A program made the position numbers and the translations under genes. DNA of 64,000 bases, from NCBI GenBank assembly GCA_037957365.1, contig JARHVA010002126.1, forward strand, positions 1,456,501-1,520,500. The letters are read 5' to 3'. Shown one piece after another: positions 1 through 11,239 of this stretch. Positions within the stretch are counted from its first letter, which is position 1. Each line of letters opens with the position of its first letter. The notes beneath the pieces were generated by a model. It saw only the letters and a list, made by a program, of their open reading frames with translations. It was not told the origin of the DNA and ran no database searches. The DNA comes from Torreya grandis (Eukaryota > Streptophyta > Pinopsida > Cupressales > Taxaceae).

Positions 1-427
1 AATCCTTTCCTAGACAACTATTTCATTGAAAAAAAACAAATACCTACTCTCTACATCTTATTGACCTATAAAACCTCAAAACACTCCAAACACTCAAACT
101 ATTTTTCTATCCCAATCATCAACACGCTATCTACATTTTTCATAAATCAACTATCTCTAATAACAAATATTGTTAGCAATATACCATCTATCATATTTAC
201 AAACATGCCCTACCATTATAAGCACACAAGAGAAAATTCTACACAACCACCATTTAAAACCCTTTATAACATAACACAAACATATAATATCAAATCAATC
301 TCTTAATCAAACGTAAACAAAACACTCACCCCCTTCTAAACAAAGTAACCACCTCTTAATAAAAATGCTATACCAAACCACTAAATTCTACCCTTCTTAC
401 CACTCTCTTTGAATCCCCCTTTCATTG

Positions 428-545
428 ACCATCAATGGATCCCTCAACCATTGATGATATCCTTGGGGCCTTTTTACCCCTCATATTAACCATCACTGAT
501 CGGGTCAACCACCGATAGTCACTATTAGTGACTATCAGTGGTGAG
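428..545. repeat. Cluster 1 of ACCAT/ATGGT inverted motifs
   Basis: The stretch contains several near-palindromic words such as TTGACCATCAATGG, AACCATTGATGAT and CACCGATAGTCACT next to AGTGACTATCAGTGG. The last two form a local inverted repeat. No coding potential is seen. Confidence 0.55.
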
Positions 546-1052
546 CCTTGACACCCTATCTACCCTATAGTTCCTTCCCATAATTCCTAAATTCCTTATA
601 CACAATTACATGCATCTTACCTCTCTCATCTTATCCCCACATTCTCATACACTATCACAAAGCCTCAAACCCTAGGAAAACTAAACCCCAGGGCATATCC
701 TACTAAAATAGTCTACCATTCACATGAATTAATATATATTTTATATATCTTATATTATAAATTACAATCCATATCAACTAAAGATATGGAACCTACCTCA
801 TTCTATGAATGATGATGACATCTCAGTCCATGCCTAGACACCTGGTCATGTCCATCGTGGCCCCACTAGATTACTCTCTCAATCACAATCACCAATACCC
901 TCTCAATACCTTAGCACACTTACGATGCTCATTGGTAAATCTCATACCAAATGCTCAGGTAACACAACACACCAAATGTCAAATTGTAAATGAAAATAAA
1001 ACTTTCCTTGTTTGCCTTTTTACCATGGTTTTAGGGGTTTTTACCAAAATGT

Positions 1053-1145
1053 TGACAGTTGTATAACCATTGACAGTTGACCATGGCCATTGATAGTTAC
1101 CTAACCATAATTGGTTAACCCTAACCATCGATGGTTAGGGTTATA
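1053..1145. repeat. Cluster 2 of inverted motifs with a perfect 28-bp palindrome at 1116-1143
   Basis: At 1116-1143 the half-site TAACCCTAACCATC is followed at once by its exact reverse complement, giving a perfect palindrome of 28 bp centred between 1129 and 1130. The flanking bases hold related words (CCATTGACAGTTGACCATGG, TAACCATAATTGGTTA). The CCCTAA content is incidental and not telomeric, since there is no tandem run. Confidence 0.8.
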
Positions 1146-2202
1146 ATTTATATTCCTCACCTTTTTCACCCTTTTATACCTAAATAGAAACTTGTGGTAT
1201 GCCAAAGTTGGGAAACCCATTTATTACCACACCTTGACCTATTCAGGGGTAACTCTCTCCCCCAACCAAAAAGAACTACATTAGGCCTGAAGTCCATGTT
1301 AGATCCACTATCCATGGGACTATGTAAGTATCATCTTATTGCCTAGCACATTAGGTACTGACTTGGCCATTCCCTAGCCAACCAACCACCCAACCTATTT
1401 ACTCACGTCCACCTTGATTTTGGCACCTTTTTAAAACCAATCTATTCACATGATTTATGATCTTACTTTGGTCATGATAACTACCTTGACTGATTTTTCT
1501 AGGTTTAAATTTTGCATTACTAACGACCTTGTGCATGACCCATCCATTTATGTTTTTATCAGAATCACTTCTTACTTTGGATACCTGAGCGAACACCAAC
1601 CTTATCTAGGAGACTTGATATGTGTGACCTAATGAGCTATGACCAATGTTGGCAACTAGTTACCTTATCACTTATCCTCAAACCTAAACTTATTATTATC
1701 AACATTGGTAACTTAAGTCTTTGCATGATTTTGACTCTCACACTTTGTCACATTTTGTGCACATATTTGCATTTCAAATACCCATACCTTTTCATCACCA
1801 CCCTTGTGACCTCCATTTTACCTTCTATCAAACCATGACCCAATTTTAGTTTCACCACATCACCTCTTAGTTTGAGGGGGACTACCCTCCTCCCATACTC
1901 AAGGCAATTAAACCTTGACCAGATCAGTCAATAATTCATTTTTTTCTATAGCTTATTAACCTAAATCTGAATAATAAAAAGGGGTAAAATCTAGACACTA
2001 AAAAACATCCCCTTGACCAATTTTTGATGTCAAACTACCTTGGACATATTCTTGACCTTTGGTTAGCTATTCACCTAGTTAACTCACCCTTAAAAACACC
2101 TTTCTATACTTTGACACCCATGAAGACACTTAGGACATTTTGTTAAACATTTGAAAACATTAACTTAGGACCCATTTTAACCCTTTTAAACTTAGGAATA
2201 TG

Positions 2203-2262
2203 ACCATTGATGATCAACCTAATCGTTGATGGTTAGTTTGAATGTCAATAGTTAGGCTTACA
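2203..2262. repeat. Cluster 3 of inverted motifs
   Basis: The words GACCATTGATGATCAACC and TCGTTGATGGTTAG lie close together in opposite orientation, the same motif family as at 428-545 and 1053-1145. Confidence 0.5.
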
Positions 2263-2756
2263 AACTTATAACATAGGAACTACCAATTTTAGGCAAGACC
2301 TTCATAGGCAAAGTGGAAACTTTCCCAAGAAAACCTTGAAACTTACCATCTCTTCAAATTAGCATCTTTATCCTAGACCAATTTAACAACTTCCTTCCTC
2401 ACTTAACTACTTTGTGTTATAAACTGAGGGATCTTGGAAGATAAAAGGGATTCAAAAATTGCATCTAGGATCTCTTGTTTTCTTTGTGTAGGCATCCAAG
2501 ATTTAAAACTCTATCCATGTGACTTTTGAAGGTTGGATTACTATTATGTTATCCAATTTCATTCAGCTTGTCATTGGCTTCCACATATAGGTATTTTTCC
2601 CTTATTTTTTTAACATTTCCTTTTTCCACTAAATCTTTTTGTCTCAATCAGATCACCTACACATTATTCCTTACCTGTATAACCCATATTTAACCTTTTT
2701 CCCACTTGCCACTCCACCCCAACTTCATTTCAATTCCCTACAACTTTCCATGGTAA

Positions 2757-2850
2757 ACCATCATCAGTTATTATAATTATCTCCAATTATGTCAACCATC
2801 ATCAGTTACCTAACCATCACCAGTCAACCTGACCACCGATGGTTACTATC
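2757..2850. repeat. Cluster 4 of inverted motifs
   Basis: AACCATCATCAGTTA occurs twice within about 50 bp, followed by AACCATCACCAGTCAACC and ACCACCGATGGTTAC. Spacing is irregular, so this is a motif cluster rather than a regular tandem repeat. Confidence 0.5.
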
Positions 2851-3359
2851 AGAAAAATAATAAATTGCTATTTCCTCCCCTTTCACACCCAATCAGACCC
2901 TATCTCTATTTCTAGCCTATTTATAGACCCTTCTCACATATTCTAGACCTGACCTTGATCCACTTGCGCATGGTATTGACCCATCATGCTATAATTTTTT
3001 TGAATAGGTATGCTATTGATTTATTTCATAAGTATTTATGTTCTTATCAATTTATCATCTTTCATTTCCATTTTCAGAACATTTTCACTATTAGGGGAGT
3101 GGATAGACAACCATCCAAGGGAGCTTTTGCTTCTTGGATATAACATGTTGCTAGGCAGTTCACCCTTCATACTTGTCTATAAAACAAGTTGGTTTAATGT
3201 GGTCTTATTTAAGGTAGTGCTTCCTCACTAAAAAAGAGCTCCCACTTTGTCTGGTCATCAATGAGCACAATGTTTAACTAGGTCCACACCCCTCATCTAT
3301 TGTTTATCCCCTTTTTTCTAAAAATTAGAAATAGAGTTAGAAATAGTAGGAAACAAACA

Positions 3360-5121
3360 TATCTTCCCCTATCCATAATTATCTTCATACTTTATCATAT
3401 GCTCTTAGGACCTCTCAAATTTTGTCAGTGTCTCTAAGGCTCTATTTTATCAGTCAACATTCCATCCAAGTTTCTAGTATACTTAAGGCCTAAATGTGCT
3501 TAGATGGGGTTGATTGGACTATATTAACCCCTTATAGATTGAGTGAAAGGAATTTATCATTATTAACATTTATCTCTAATTTTTCATATCTTGTATACAT
3601 ATTTTGATTCCCTTTTGCTTTTTTTTACCTCTATATACCATTCCAATAGTGATCACCCTATTTGTATTTGTAAGGAAGGGTTTGTAATGATTGGGTTATA
3701 GTTTTAAATTATAGGATAGGTAGAGAATGAGGATGGTCTTAGAGGGTATAAGTTTTTAGGGGAAAAATTGAAACACTAAATAATGACTGAGGAAAATATG
3801 CATCCTAAAAAACATGATGAGTATGTACACCTACTAGATTTCCACTTTATGCATGAGGTAACCAACACAAGTATGATTGTCATATTATAAATATGAACTT
3901 GAAGGGGATATATCGTTCATGGTCATTTAAAATAATATTTTGGAAAGGCATAGAGGTTAAATTTTATTCCAATGAAGTATTAAACAACCCATAACCATTG
4001 TTCACTTTCATTATTAATCTTTGAATACCCTGTAACATATGGAAACCTATCAATAGTTTGTAAGTAAATATAACATGGATATTTTCTTATTCTCTCACCC
4101 CCCACATGTGTTAATAGGTGTTAATGGTAATGGATATGGTATATGAGGACCTTATAACACACATCAAGCATTGGTTTTCATAAAAACCTCAAATATGCAC
4201 CAAAATCGATGCCATTTCAACTCCCTACACAGATGAAGAAGGTCATTAAAGTGAATATATTGTTAAAATTTATTAATAAAGTATAATACATTATTATATA
4301 GACAAATTCCATGGATAAAAATTTCAAGGGACCCCCTTCCTTTCCCCAAAGTTTCATATCTTGATATTCTCTCTCATGCCCGTGCCATCCACAAACTTGA
4401 AAGCTTTCCTAGGCTACCAAAGAACTCGATGGGGAGATAAGATTAGTTTTTGTCTAGTCTGACATTAATTTTACATGAAAATTCACCAAGACACCTATAA
4501 TGAACCCACCTAAATATGTACTTGACCATATAGGTTCATACAAGATGCTAAAACATCCAAAAACTCCCTCTTTCCTTGCATTTTCCCCATATTTGAAGCT
4601 TAAATTACCATTAGAGGATGAAGAGATCAAATACATGAGTTAAATAACATTTTAAAACTAATGGTACAATAGGGGAATGTAATGAGGCACATTTTAGCAC
4701 ATTTGGGTTCTATTTGTTGAGTGGGGAGGTGGATTAGGGTCTTAAAAATACTTTCTATTATGTGAAATGCCTAGTGTTGACTTAGGGACCCTTTTAAGAC
4801 CTCTTAATAATGAACTCACTATTTAACACTATTTCTACCACTCACTAGACCTCTCGAGGCACCTTGACACTCTTCTTCTCACTCAAATATCAACATGACA
4901 ACTGCCTTATCACCAATAGACCTTAAAATAGCTATGACATATGGATCTCTTGAGTAAGCTCTTAACAGATATATAGATCCCTAATTAATGCTACCAAGGT
5001 TTTCAATAGACATTTATAAGACCATGGTAGTTTACATACTAAGGACAAACCTAGAGGGGTTTTCATTAACATTTTTTACTTTTAGGGTTGACATTTGGCC
5101 TATGAGGGCAAAATGTCAACA
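3360..5121 (+). repeat. Element F LTR 1
   Basis: The sequence from TATCTTCCCCTATCC onward aligns with the LTRs starting at 11240 and 22196. It ends in AAAATGTCAACA directly before the primer site. The first about 6 bp of the LTR (TGACCC in the other copies) are not recognisable here. An internal deletion of about 310 bp near 4818 explains why it is shorter (1.76 kb) than LTR 2 (2.07 kb). Confidence 0.8.
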
Positions 5122-5125
5122 TTTT

Positions 5126-5141
5126 TGGTGACTCTAAGTGG
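5126..5141 (+). other. Primer binding site of element F copy A
   Basis: TGGTGACTCTAAGTGG begins four bases after the LTR end (CA). It resembles the Ogre/Tat-type site TGGCGACTCCGCTGGGG, with mostly C-to-T and G-to-A changes in the first ten bases. It is one of two independent marks of + orientation. Confidence 0.65.
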
Positions 5142-5649
5142 TGACCATCCTACTAGTCAAGATAACCTATTAAATTTTCATGACAATGATGAATCAACAT
5201 GACTCATGACTTGGATGACCAGCTTATTAGAATTTCAAATAGATTTAGTATTTTTTGATACATCTTAGGACTATAATATCAACCATAAAACACATAAAGA
5301 CAACTAAATAAAACACTCCTAATACTTAGGAACAAAAAATATAATACACTGAATCAACAAGGAAACTAACTATAGAATTGTGTTGACCACTGATTAGATG
5401 AAAACAAAAAACACTAAATAACTAACTTGAGATCAAATTCTTTCCTCCAGGATCAAATGGAAAACTTGTTTGGTCATTATTGAACCATGAGGTCTAATTT
5501 CTATGTCTTGATTTGAGTCCACTCAGACATTACTCACTATATGAGGATTCCCACTTGTAGTTGGGGGCATTGGCATGTTTATGGGTTATTAATAAAGTAG
5601 TTGGACCTTATGGCTCCATCGACAAGTGCATGAGTTGGTAATATGAGTC

Positions 5650-8370
5650 TAACACCCAATCATACTCATTCCAAAATTGTTTTCCTTTCATCAACAATGT
5701 TATTTATACCTTAGTAATGGGTTTCTCTTGGTTTGTGATGCTCTCATATAGTGATTACCTTGACAACTCAACTAGTAGGCCTTGATTAGTGCCTCCATTC
5801 TTCTCCATTTGAGATGGTGGTTTGTTAAAGTCTTAAATTTATTGATAGGTGTAAAATCATGGATGCCACATATCACTAATCTCTCCTTGATTCTACCTAT
5901 GAAAGTTATGATGAGCATCTTCCATAATGTTCTTTTTGAGACCTTCATAAATCTTCTCATGGGGTAGAGGTGGACTATCAAAACTTGAAAAAAAATCCTC
6001 CAAGTCTTCCCAAAAGGTCATATCTTCATGATCAATTGGAAAGACATGGAGTTACTTTTTATTCTTACCATTTGCTTATGAAACATCATGTTGATCACTC
6101 ATATCTAACTCTCCCGTATAATCATGACAAGGTTTTTGGTCTGCTACAATTTGGTCATCCTCATCTTCTACTAAGAATGGGATATCCTAAATCCATTCAA
6201 CCTCTAGCTCATCTTGAATTTCTAATTATAAACATGAATTACCTTCTTTAATCTCTAAAACATTAGTGGTATCTTAATTTTAAACCTCAAGCTATTATCC
6301 TACTCCACCATTCCAATATATCATGTTGAGTTATTCAATCTCACTCAAGGACTCATGGTACAGTTGTAGCCAAGGATAATCAAACTGACCTTAACTTCTC
6401 ATGGATTTAATAATGGTCTCATGTAGGTTGTTTTCATAATGATTTATTATAGGATAAGATACTTGTGCTTTGTATTTATCAACTTCACCATCATGCCATT
6501 GTGACTACTCCAAATCTCCCAAATTCCCTTCATGTTCAAGTTCTGATCTATTGGGATGAATAGGAGAAATAATGATGAAATTTTCATCATGTATGCTTGA
6601 GATATCCCCTTCAAAATGATCTTTAAAATAAAACTTAGTTGTAATATTATCTAACTCTTGAAGAACTATCATCTCACTAATTAGTCTTGGCAAATTACTC
6701 CCCACACTTGGATGCTCAAAATCTACCTTCAATATACTTGGTTCCTATTTATAAAAGGAAAGGGTGGGAAGGAAAGATACCTCATTAGCTTGTTTGACAG
6801 ATGCTAAAGTTCTCTTCCAACTTAGAGCCTTAGGAGTATCAACTTTGGACACTATATTCTTCTTCCTTCCTTAAATCACCCTATCAAATTTAGATGTAAC
6901 TTGATCCTCATTAAGGGATGCAATATGAAGAGCTGATGGGGAATTTATAAAACTTAAGACATCTCCTAAACTATATTCCATAATTTTATCTTCTTCTTGA
7001 CTCTAAGTATGCATAGGATAAGGTTATATTTCAAGGGTAGGCATCACATAGTCTTGTTTTCTATCCCATGAAGGATTCCAAGATAAAGTTATTATAGGAT
7101 CTTGATAAGGAATGAATGGATATTGAAGGGGATCTAGAACACATAGATGTTGATTAAGAGCAAGAGGTGGATTACAATCTACCATTGGGGTGTTTAGTGT
7201 GTAGGGATCGATATGAAACTTAGAGAGTGGTATAGATCTAATTATGACCCCTACATCATACCAAAACTTATATACAATTTAAGACAATTCCAAAGGTAAT
7301 TAACCCCCAATCTTGGCCATGAAATCACTAGACAAACATAGGGAAAATTGAGGTGGAAATTCTACAAAAATGATGTCTTGTGTAATTGAGAGATTGGGGT
7401 AAGAATGAAGGGTTAGTTGTAGGTTTTTAATAAGGCCAAATATCAATTTAGTTTATCCATTCCATTACAATTAAAATTTATAAGTAGGTTCATACACCTA
7501 GTTTAATTTTTCAACCACTAGCTTAGGGATAATTGAATTACTTGCCCTATCATCAAACAAGCAATTATGGACCAAGAAGTCTCCAATGATTATGGAGGTA
7601 AGGAAAGGAGATGGAGTGGTTACCTTGGATTGATGATATTTTTTTATAGAGGTTATTTACCACTAGAAAATGGATTGGTGTTCAACATCCTTCTACTTTA
7701 TAAGACATTTCTTCAATCTATCTCTTTCCTCCTTTAGCTTCTTAATCTCTAAGCTTAGATCATCACCTCTTGGTTTAGGCTGACTATAAGGAACAACATG
7801 TTGGTACCATGATTGATAAAGAAGATAAGTGGGCTACTAAGGTAGTGAATAGGACTCATAATGAGGGTAAATATAAGGATGGTAGGGATCAACATAAGGT
7901 TGATATGGGTCATAATGGGATTGATGTGGGTCATAGGGATGCTGATAATGAGGTGAATGATAGAATTTTTCCTTATAGGTAGCCATAACTCCTCATGGAT
8001 AATATGCATAATAATGTGAATTATGGACAAGAAATTTCCTTACCCTTTCAATAATAATTTTTGATGATCTTTATCATTAATTTTTTATCACAAACCTAGC
8101 ATGTGAGTGCTTGAAATTAATTTTTTACCAATGTGATGTTATAAAGGCTCCAATGATTGAATCTAGTCCCATTGAGAATTCTAGAACTATCATATCTCCA
8201 ATGTTCACCCTTTAAAGGAGGTTGTTTAGGCATTCCTTCAAGGCTAGACTAACATGAGAATGGCCTATAGGTTATGGGTGACCTTGTCATTAGACCAGAC
8301 CTCTAGATTATAGGGCTAGTTCCCCTAGTGCATCTATTTAGGCTTAATTCATTAAGACTTACTAAATTTG
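5650..8370 (-). pseudogene. Antisense gag-protease-like frame in element F copy A
   Basis: Read on the - strand, opposite to the element's own signals, the order is: a gag C-terminal remnant (KECLNNLL, then KINFKHSHARFVIKN), a linker rich in Tyr-Asp-Pro (about 7990-7850), a short charged helix (LSLEIKKLKEERDRLKKCL), then an aspartic-protease-like domain at about 7600-7290. That domain has HNCLFDDRASN, then NLQLTLHSYPNLSITQDII and LCLSSDFMAKIGG. In gypsy proteases the first motif is normally Asp-x-Gly; here it is Asp-Asp-Arg. A long acidic region of unknown function follows (VGSNLPRLISEM, DHFEGDISSIHDE, FWEDLEDFFSSFDSPPLPHE). In-frame stops and shifts make it a pseudogene. No reverse transcriptase follows. 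It may be a captured fragment, an old inverted nested insertion, or a decayed antisense ORF such as some Tat elements carry. Confidence 0.7.
7290..7600 (-). pseudogene. Aspartic-protease-like domain with DDR in place of D-x-G (copy A)
   Basis: The - strand reads FLVHNCLFDDRASNSII, PKLVVEKLN, later SITQDIIFVEFPPQFSLCL and SDFMAKIGG, the layout of a Ty3/gypsy retropepsin in order (active-site loop, flap region, second hydrophobic-Gly motif). The three codons for DDR lie at 7546-7554. A single G-to-A change from GGG to AGG would turn the usual Asp-x-Gly into this form. The same AGG is present in copy B, so the change precedes the tandem duplication or was inherited by both. Confidence 0.65.
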
Positions 8371-8678
8371 GGGTAAAAAGGGAAGAGATATTACATAAAA
8401 TAAATCTACTCTAAGGGTTGGTTATGCACTAATATGATCATTCATCCACTTAATTTGAACTTCTAATAACACTAGTGAGCCATAAATGAACTAAAGAACT
8501 ATATCCAATAACTCCTAAGCTAAATTTGGGGTAAAAAGGGAAGAGATATTACATAAAATAAATCTACTCTAAGGGTTGGTTATGCACTAATATGATCATT
8601 CATCCACTTAATTTGAACTTCTAATAACACTAGTGAGCCATAAATGAACTAAAGAACTATATCCAATAACTCCTAAGC
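8363..8678. repeat. Perfect 158-bp tandem duplication
   Basis: 8363-8520 and 8521-8678 are identical base for base as far as I can read, directly adjoining. The matching part of copy B (about 18158-18292) has only one copy, diverged. In a region where everything else has decayed, two identical units mean a very recent event or an assembly artefact. Confidence 0.92.
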
Positions 8679-11221
8679 AATAATATTTCATATGAAAGTG
8701 ATGATGATTGGATATAACTTGGAGGTGAAGGGTGAGAGGTATATCTTGAGGCATTTCAAACCAGATTACACTCCAAACATGATCACCAACCTTTCACACT
8801 TCATATAACCTGCATGAGATAACTTATCATCATATAGGTGTGTTAAGGACATTTTAAAGGAAGATTTATACCACTTATCACATAAGAAAAAGAATATACA
8901 CACTATAAATCAATCATGGAAAATATAAAATAGTTTTTTCATCAGTCTGATAGGTTCATCAAGTATAAAACTTGGTAGAGTGTCTTCATAACTAGCTGAG
9001 GGATACAAATCAAGGCCATAAGGCCTAAATATATAGTATAATTAGAGAGAAAGGATAGGGTTGAGTTAAAAATGATAGGTCATAAATGACCATAATAAAA
9101 TCCATCTACATCTACATAAACATAATAGTCCTCATAAGTCATTCTCCATGCGTTGGTTTCTTCAATGACCCCTTAGGAATTAAGGTGGAATAATTAAGGT
9201 TATGAATGACTTGTTTGATTCCTTTCAAATCATGACCATCACCAAGAAGGGTTAGTTACTTCCATATATGGTAGTTATAAAGTGTAATAAGTGAAATTAG
9301 GCCTCTAAGGGGCATTGAAAAACCCATTCTTCTTTAAGTATAGGTATATATTTGCCTTCAAGAACTAAAATTCTGACTTTGCTCCCCTTTCTCATGTGAC
9401 TGGCTATAGGTCATTATTTATTCTCAGCCTAAGTGTTTGGGGCTAGTGTAAAAATTTGAGTGGTTTCACTTTCCAATACATTATTTATAGAGTTTTATGT
9501 TCTATAATATGATCTTAGGGTGGATACCACCCTCTCAACTAAGATTCTCCTAAAACTACTCTCTGCATAACTTGTATAGTTAGGCTTAGGGTTTGTGAGA
9601 GGTCATGCTTATGTAACCCCATGGGATGGATTGAGAAACTCTCTAACTTCTATGAGGATTCTAAAAACTTGAAAACCTCTAATATTTCCTCTAAATCCTT
9701 CCTCAGATATTTACAACTCTTAAGGACCTCAGACATATGAGAATTTTATCAACTTTAATAGAGGCCTGTGTCTATGGGATTAGGTATAAATAGGCCTAAC
9801 TAGGTTATCTCTTGTATTAATTGAGACTTATAACATCATGGATATACTATTGAATTTTATTTACTAACCTTTTTATGATGTCTCTAGGTTTTAACCAACT
9901 TTGAATAACCAAAGGTCCTTAGTCTTAGGTACAATCCCATTTTCTTGGTTATAGGTTCTCAATTAGACTTGTTTGGTCTACCAAGGATCCTTTTGTGTCT
10001 TAAGAACCAATAATATAGTGTAAAATTATATCCTAAATATATTAATATCCATGTCCTATATTTATATTCTAACATTTCACCTCTATATAAGATTCAATAT
10101 AGTTACACCTCTAACCCTGATTGTAGGTCTCAGCTAGGATCTTGACTGTGTATAGGTGTGATTAGAATTTTCTTTAACTTTTTGAGATATACATCACCAT
10201 GAAGCCTCTATCTCATTTCCTTTATCTCCTCCTTATATATTTCAAGCTCCATAAACAACCCTTAAGCATGTGGTTGCCTTCAATTCCTACACATAAGCCT
10301 ATTTAAGCATAATAGGTATTTATGGGCCATTAGGCTCCTCCTTTCTCATATTAAATGAATAAAAAAAATTAGTTAAGGATTAATAAATTTGATAAAATAA
10401 AATCACACTCTTGAATACAAGTACCATTTCACCACTATACAAGTGTCTACACATTTGAGTTTAACTATTTGCATGCTTAGGCCTAACTAATCCTGATTAG
10501 GCCATCTAGGTCTTTAATTTTCTTAAAGATTAAAACTATTCGTTATATAAATTAAGGATATTTATTAAAATTATATTAACTCCTTCACCACCATTATCTT
10601 CATAAAATTATTAGTCATCTCCATCTCATTCTTCCTTTAGGTGGTAGATTGGCCCTTCAATGTATGTGGGTAAGAAGTAAGATTTGTCCTTTTTCACCAA
10701 TTATCCTCCAATTACCAATATTAATAATCCTTATCATGGTGTATTTTTAATCATTATTAAATTATCATTTTATCTAATGACACCCCAAAATATGGTTGGT
10801 GTTCAAACTATCCCTTACCTATAGTCAGACTGGTAAGTGGTCTAATTAGTTGACTACAAACATAAACCCCTTCTTCTTTTTCAATTTCTCATCCCCTCAT
10901 TGAAATTAATGATTCTTGAGTGACCTTACTATTTATCTAACCCCTTAATTCTCTTCTTCACCCTCCAAATAGGGTTTCTTGCCCAACTTGTTTCTCTCTT
11001 ATAGTTAGCCTTTATGTATTGTTTATAGGCCTTTTGACTATATATAAAATTGAGTAACCATGATTATCCATTGTTGTCCTTAGGTATCATCACCATACCA
11101 ATGGAATTTTCATTATTTTTTTTATAACCTTTTGATCTTCCTAATATCAAGGCATCAATGTTCCACTTACCTTGCAGGCACAATACTATCTTCATTGGGG
11201 TATTGACTAAGTTGTCCTTCT
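8679..11221. other. Non-coding part of element F copy A, left of the polypurine tract
   Basis: This 2.5-kb stretch matches 18293-22177 of copy B with a gap of about 1.3 kb. No frame on either strand resembles a known protein. By position it is the 3' untranslated part if the element is read on the + strand, or the leader of the antisense gag frame. Confidence 0.5.
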
Positions 11222-11238
11222 AGGGGTGGTTAAGAGGG
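11222..11238 (+). other. Polypurine tract of element F copy A
   Basis: AGGGGTGGTTAAGAGGG lies one base before the LTR start TGACCC. The same tract stands before LTR 3 at 22178-22194. Position and purine content fit a + strand priming tract. Confidence 0.65.
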
Positions 11239-11239
11239 T

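Larger units (their letters stand above)
1..3353. other. Gene-free AT-rich region left of element F
   Basis: I see no supportable gene here. The short open frames have no family resemblance and lie in low-complexity AT-rich DNA. The stretch carries four clusters of short inverted motifs built from ACCAT and ATGGT, near 428-545, 1053-1145, 2203-2262 and 2757-2850. Motif arrays of this kind also occur in the LTR element leaders further right, so this may be the leader or LTR of another decayed element whose ends lie outside the window. That is inference; no second LTR copy is visible here. Confidence 0.5.

Noticed and set aside
1116..1143. CCCTAA/TTAGGG words as telomere-like DNA
   Set aside because: They occur once each as arms of a palindrome, not as a tandem run.
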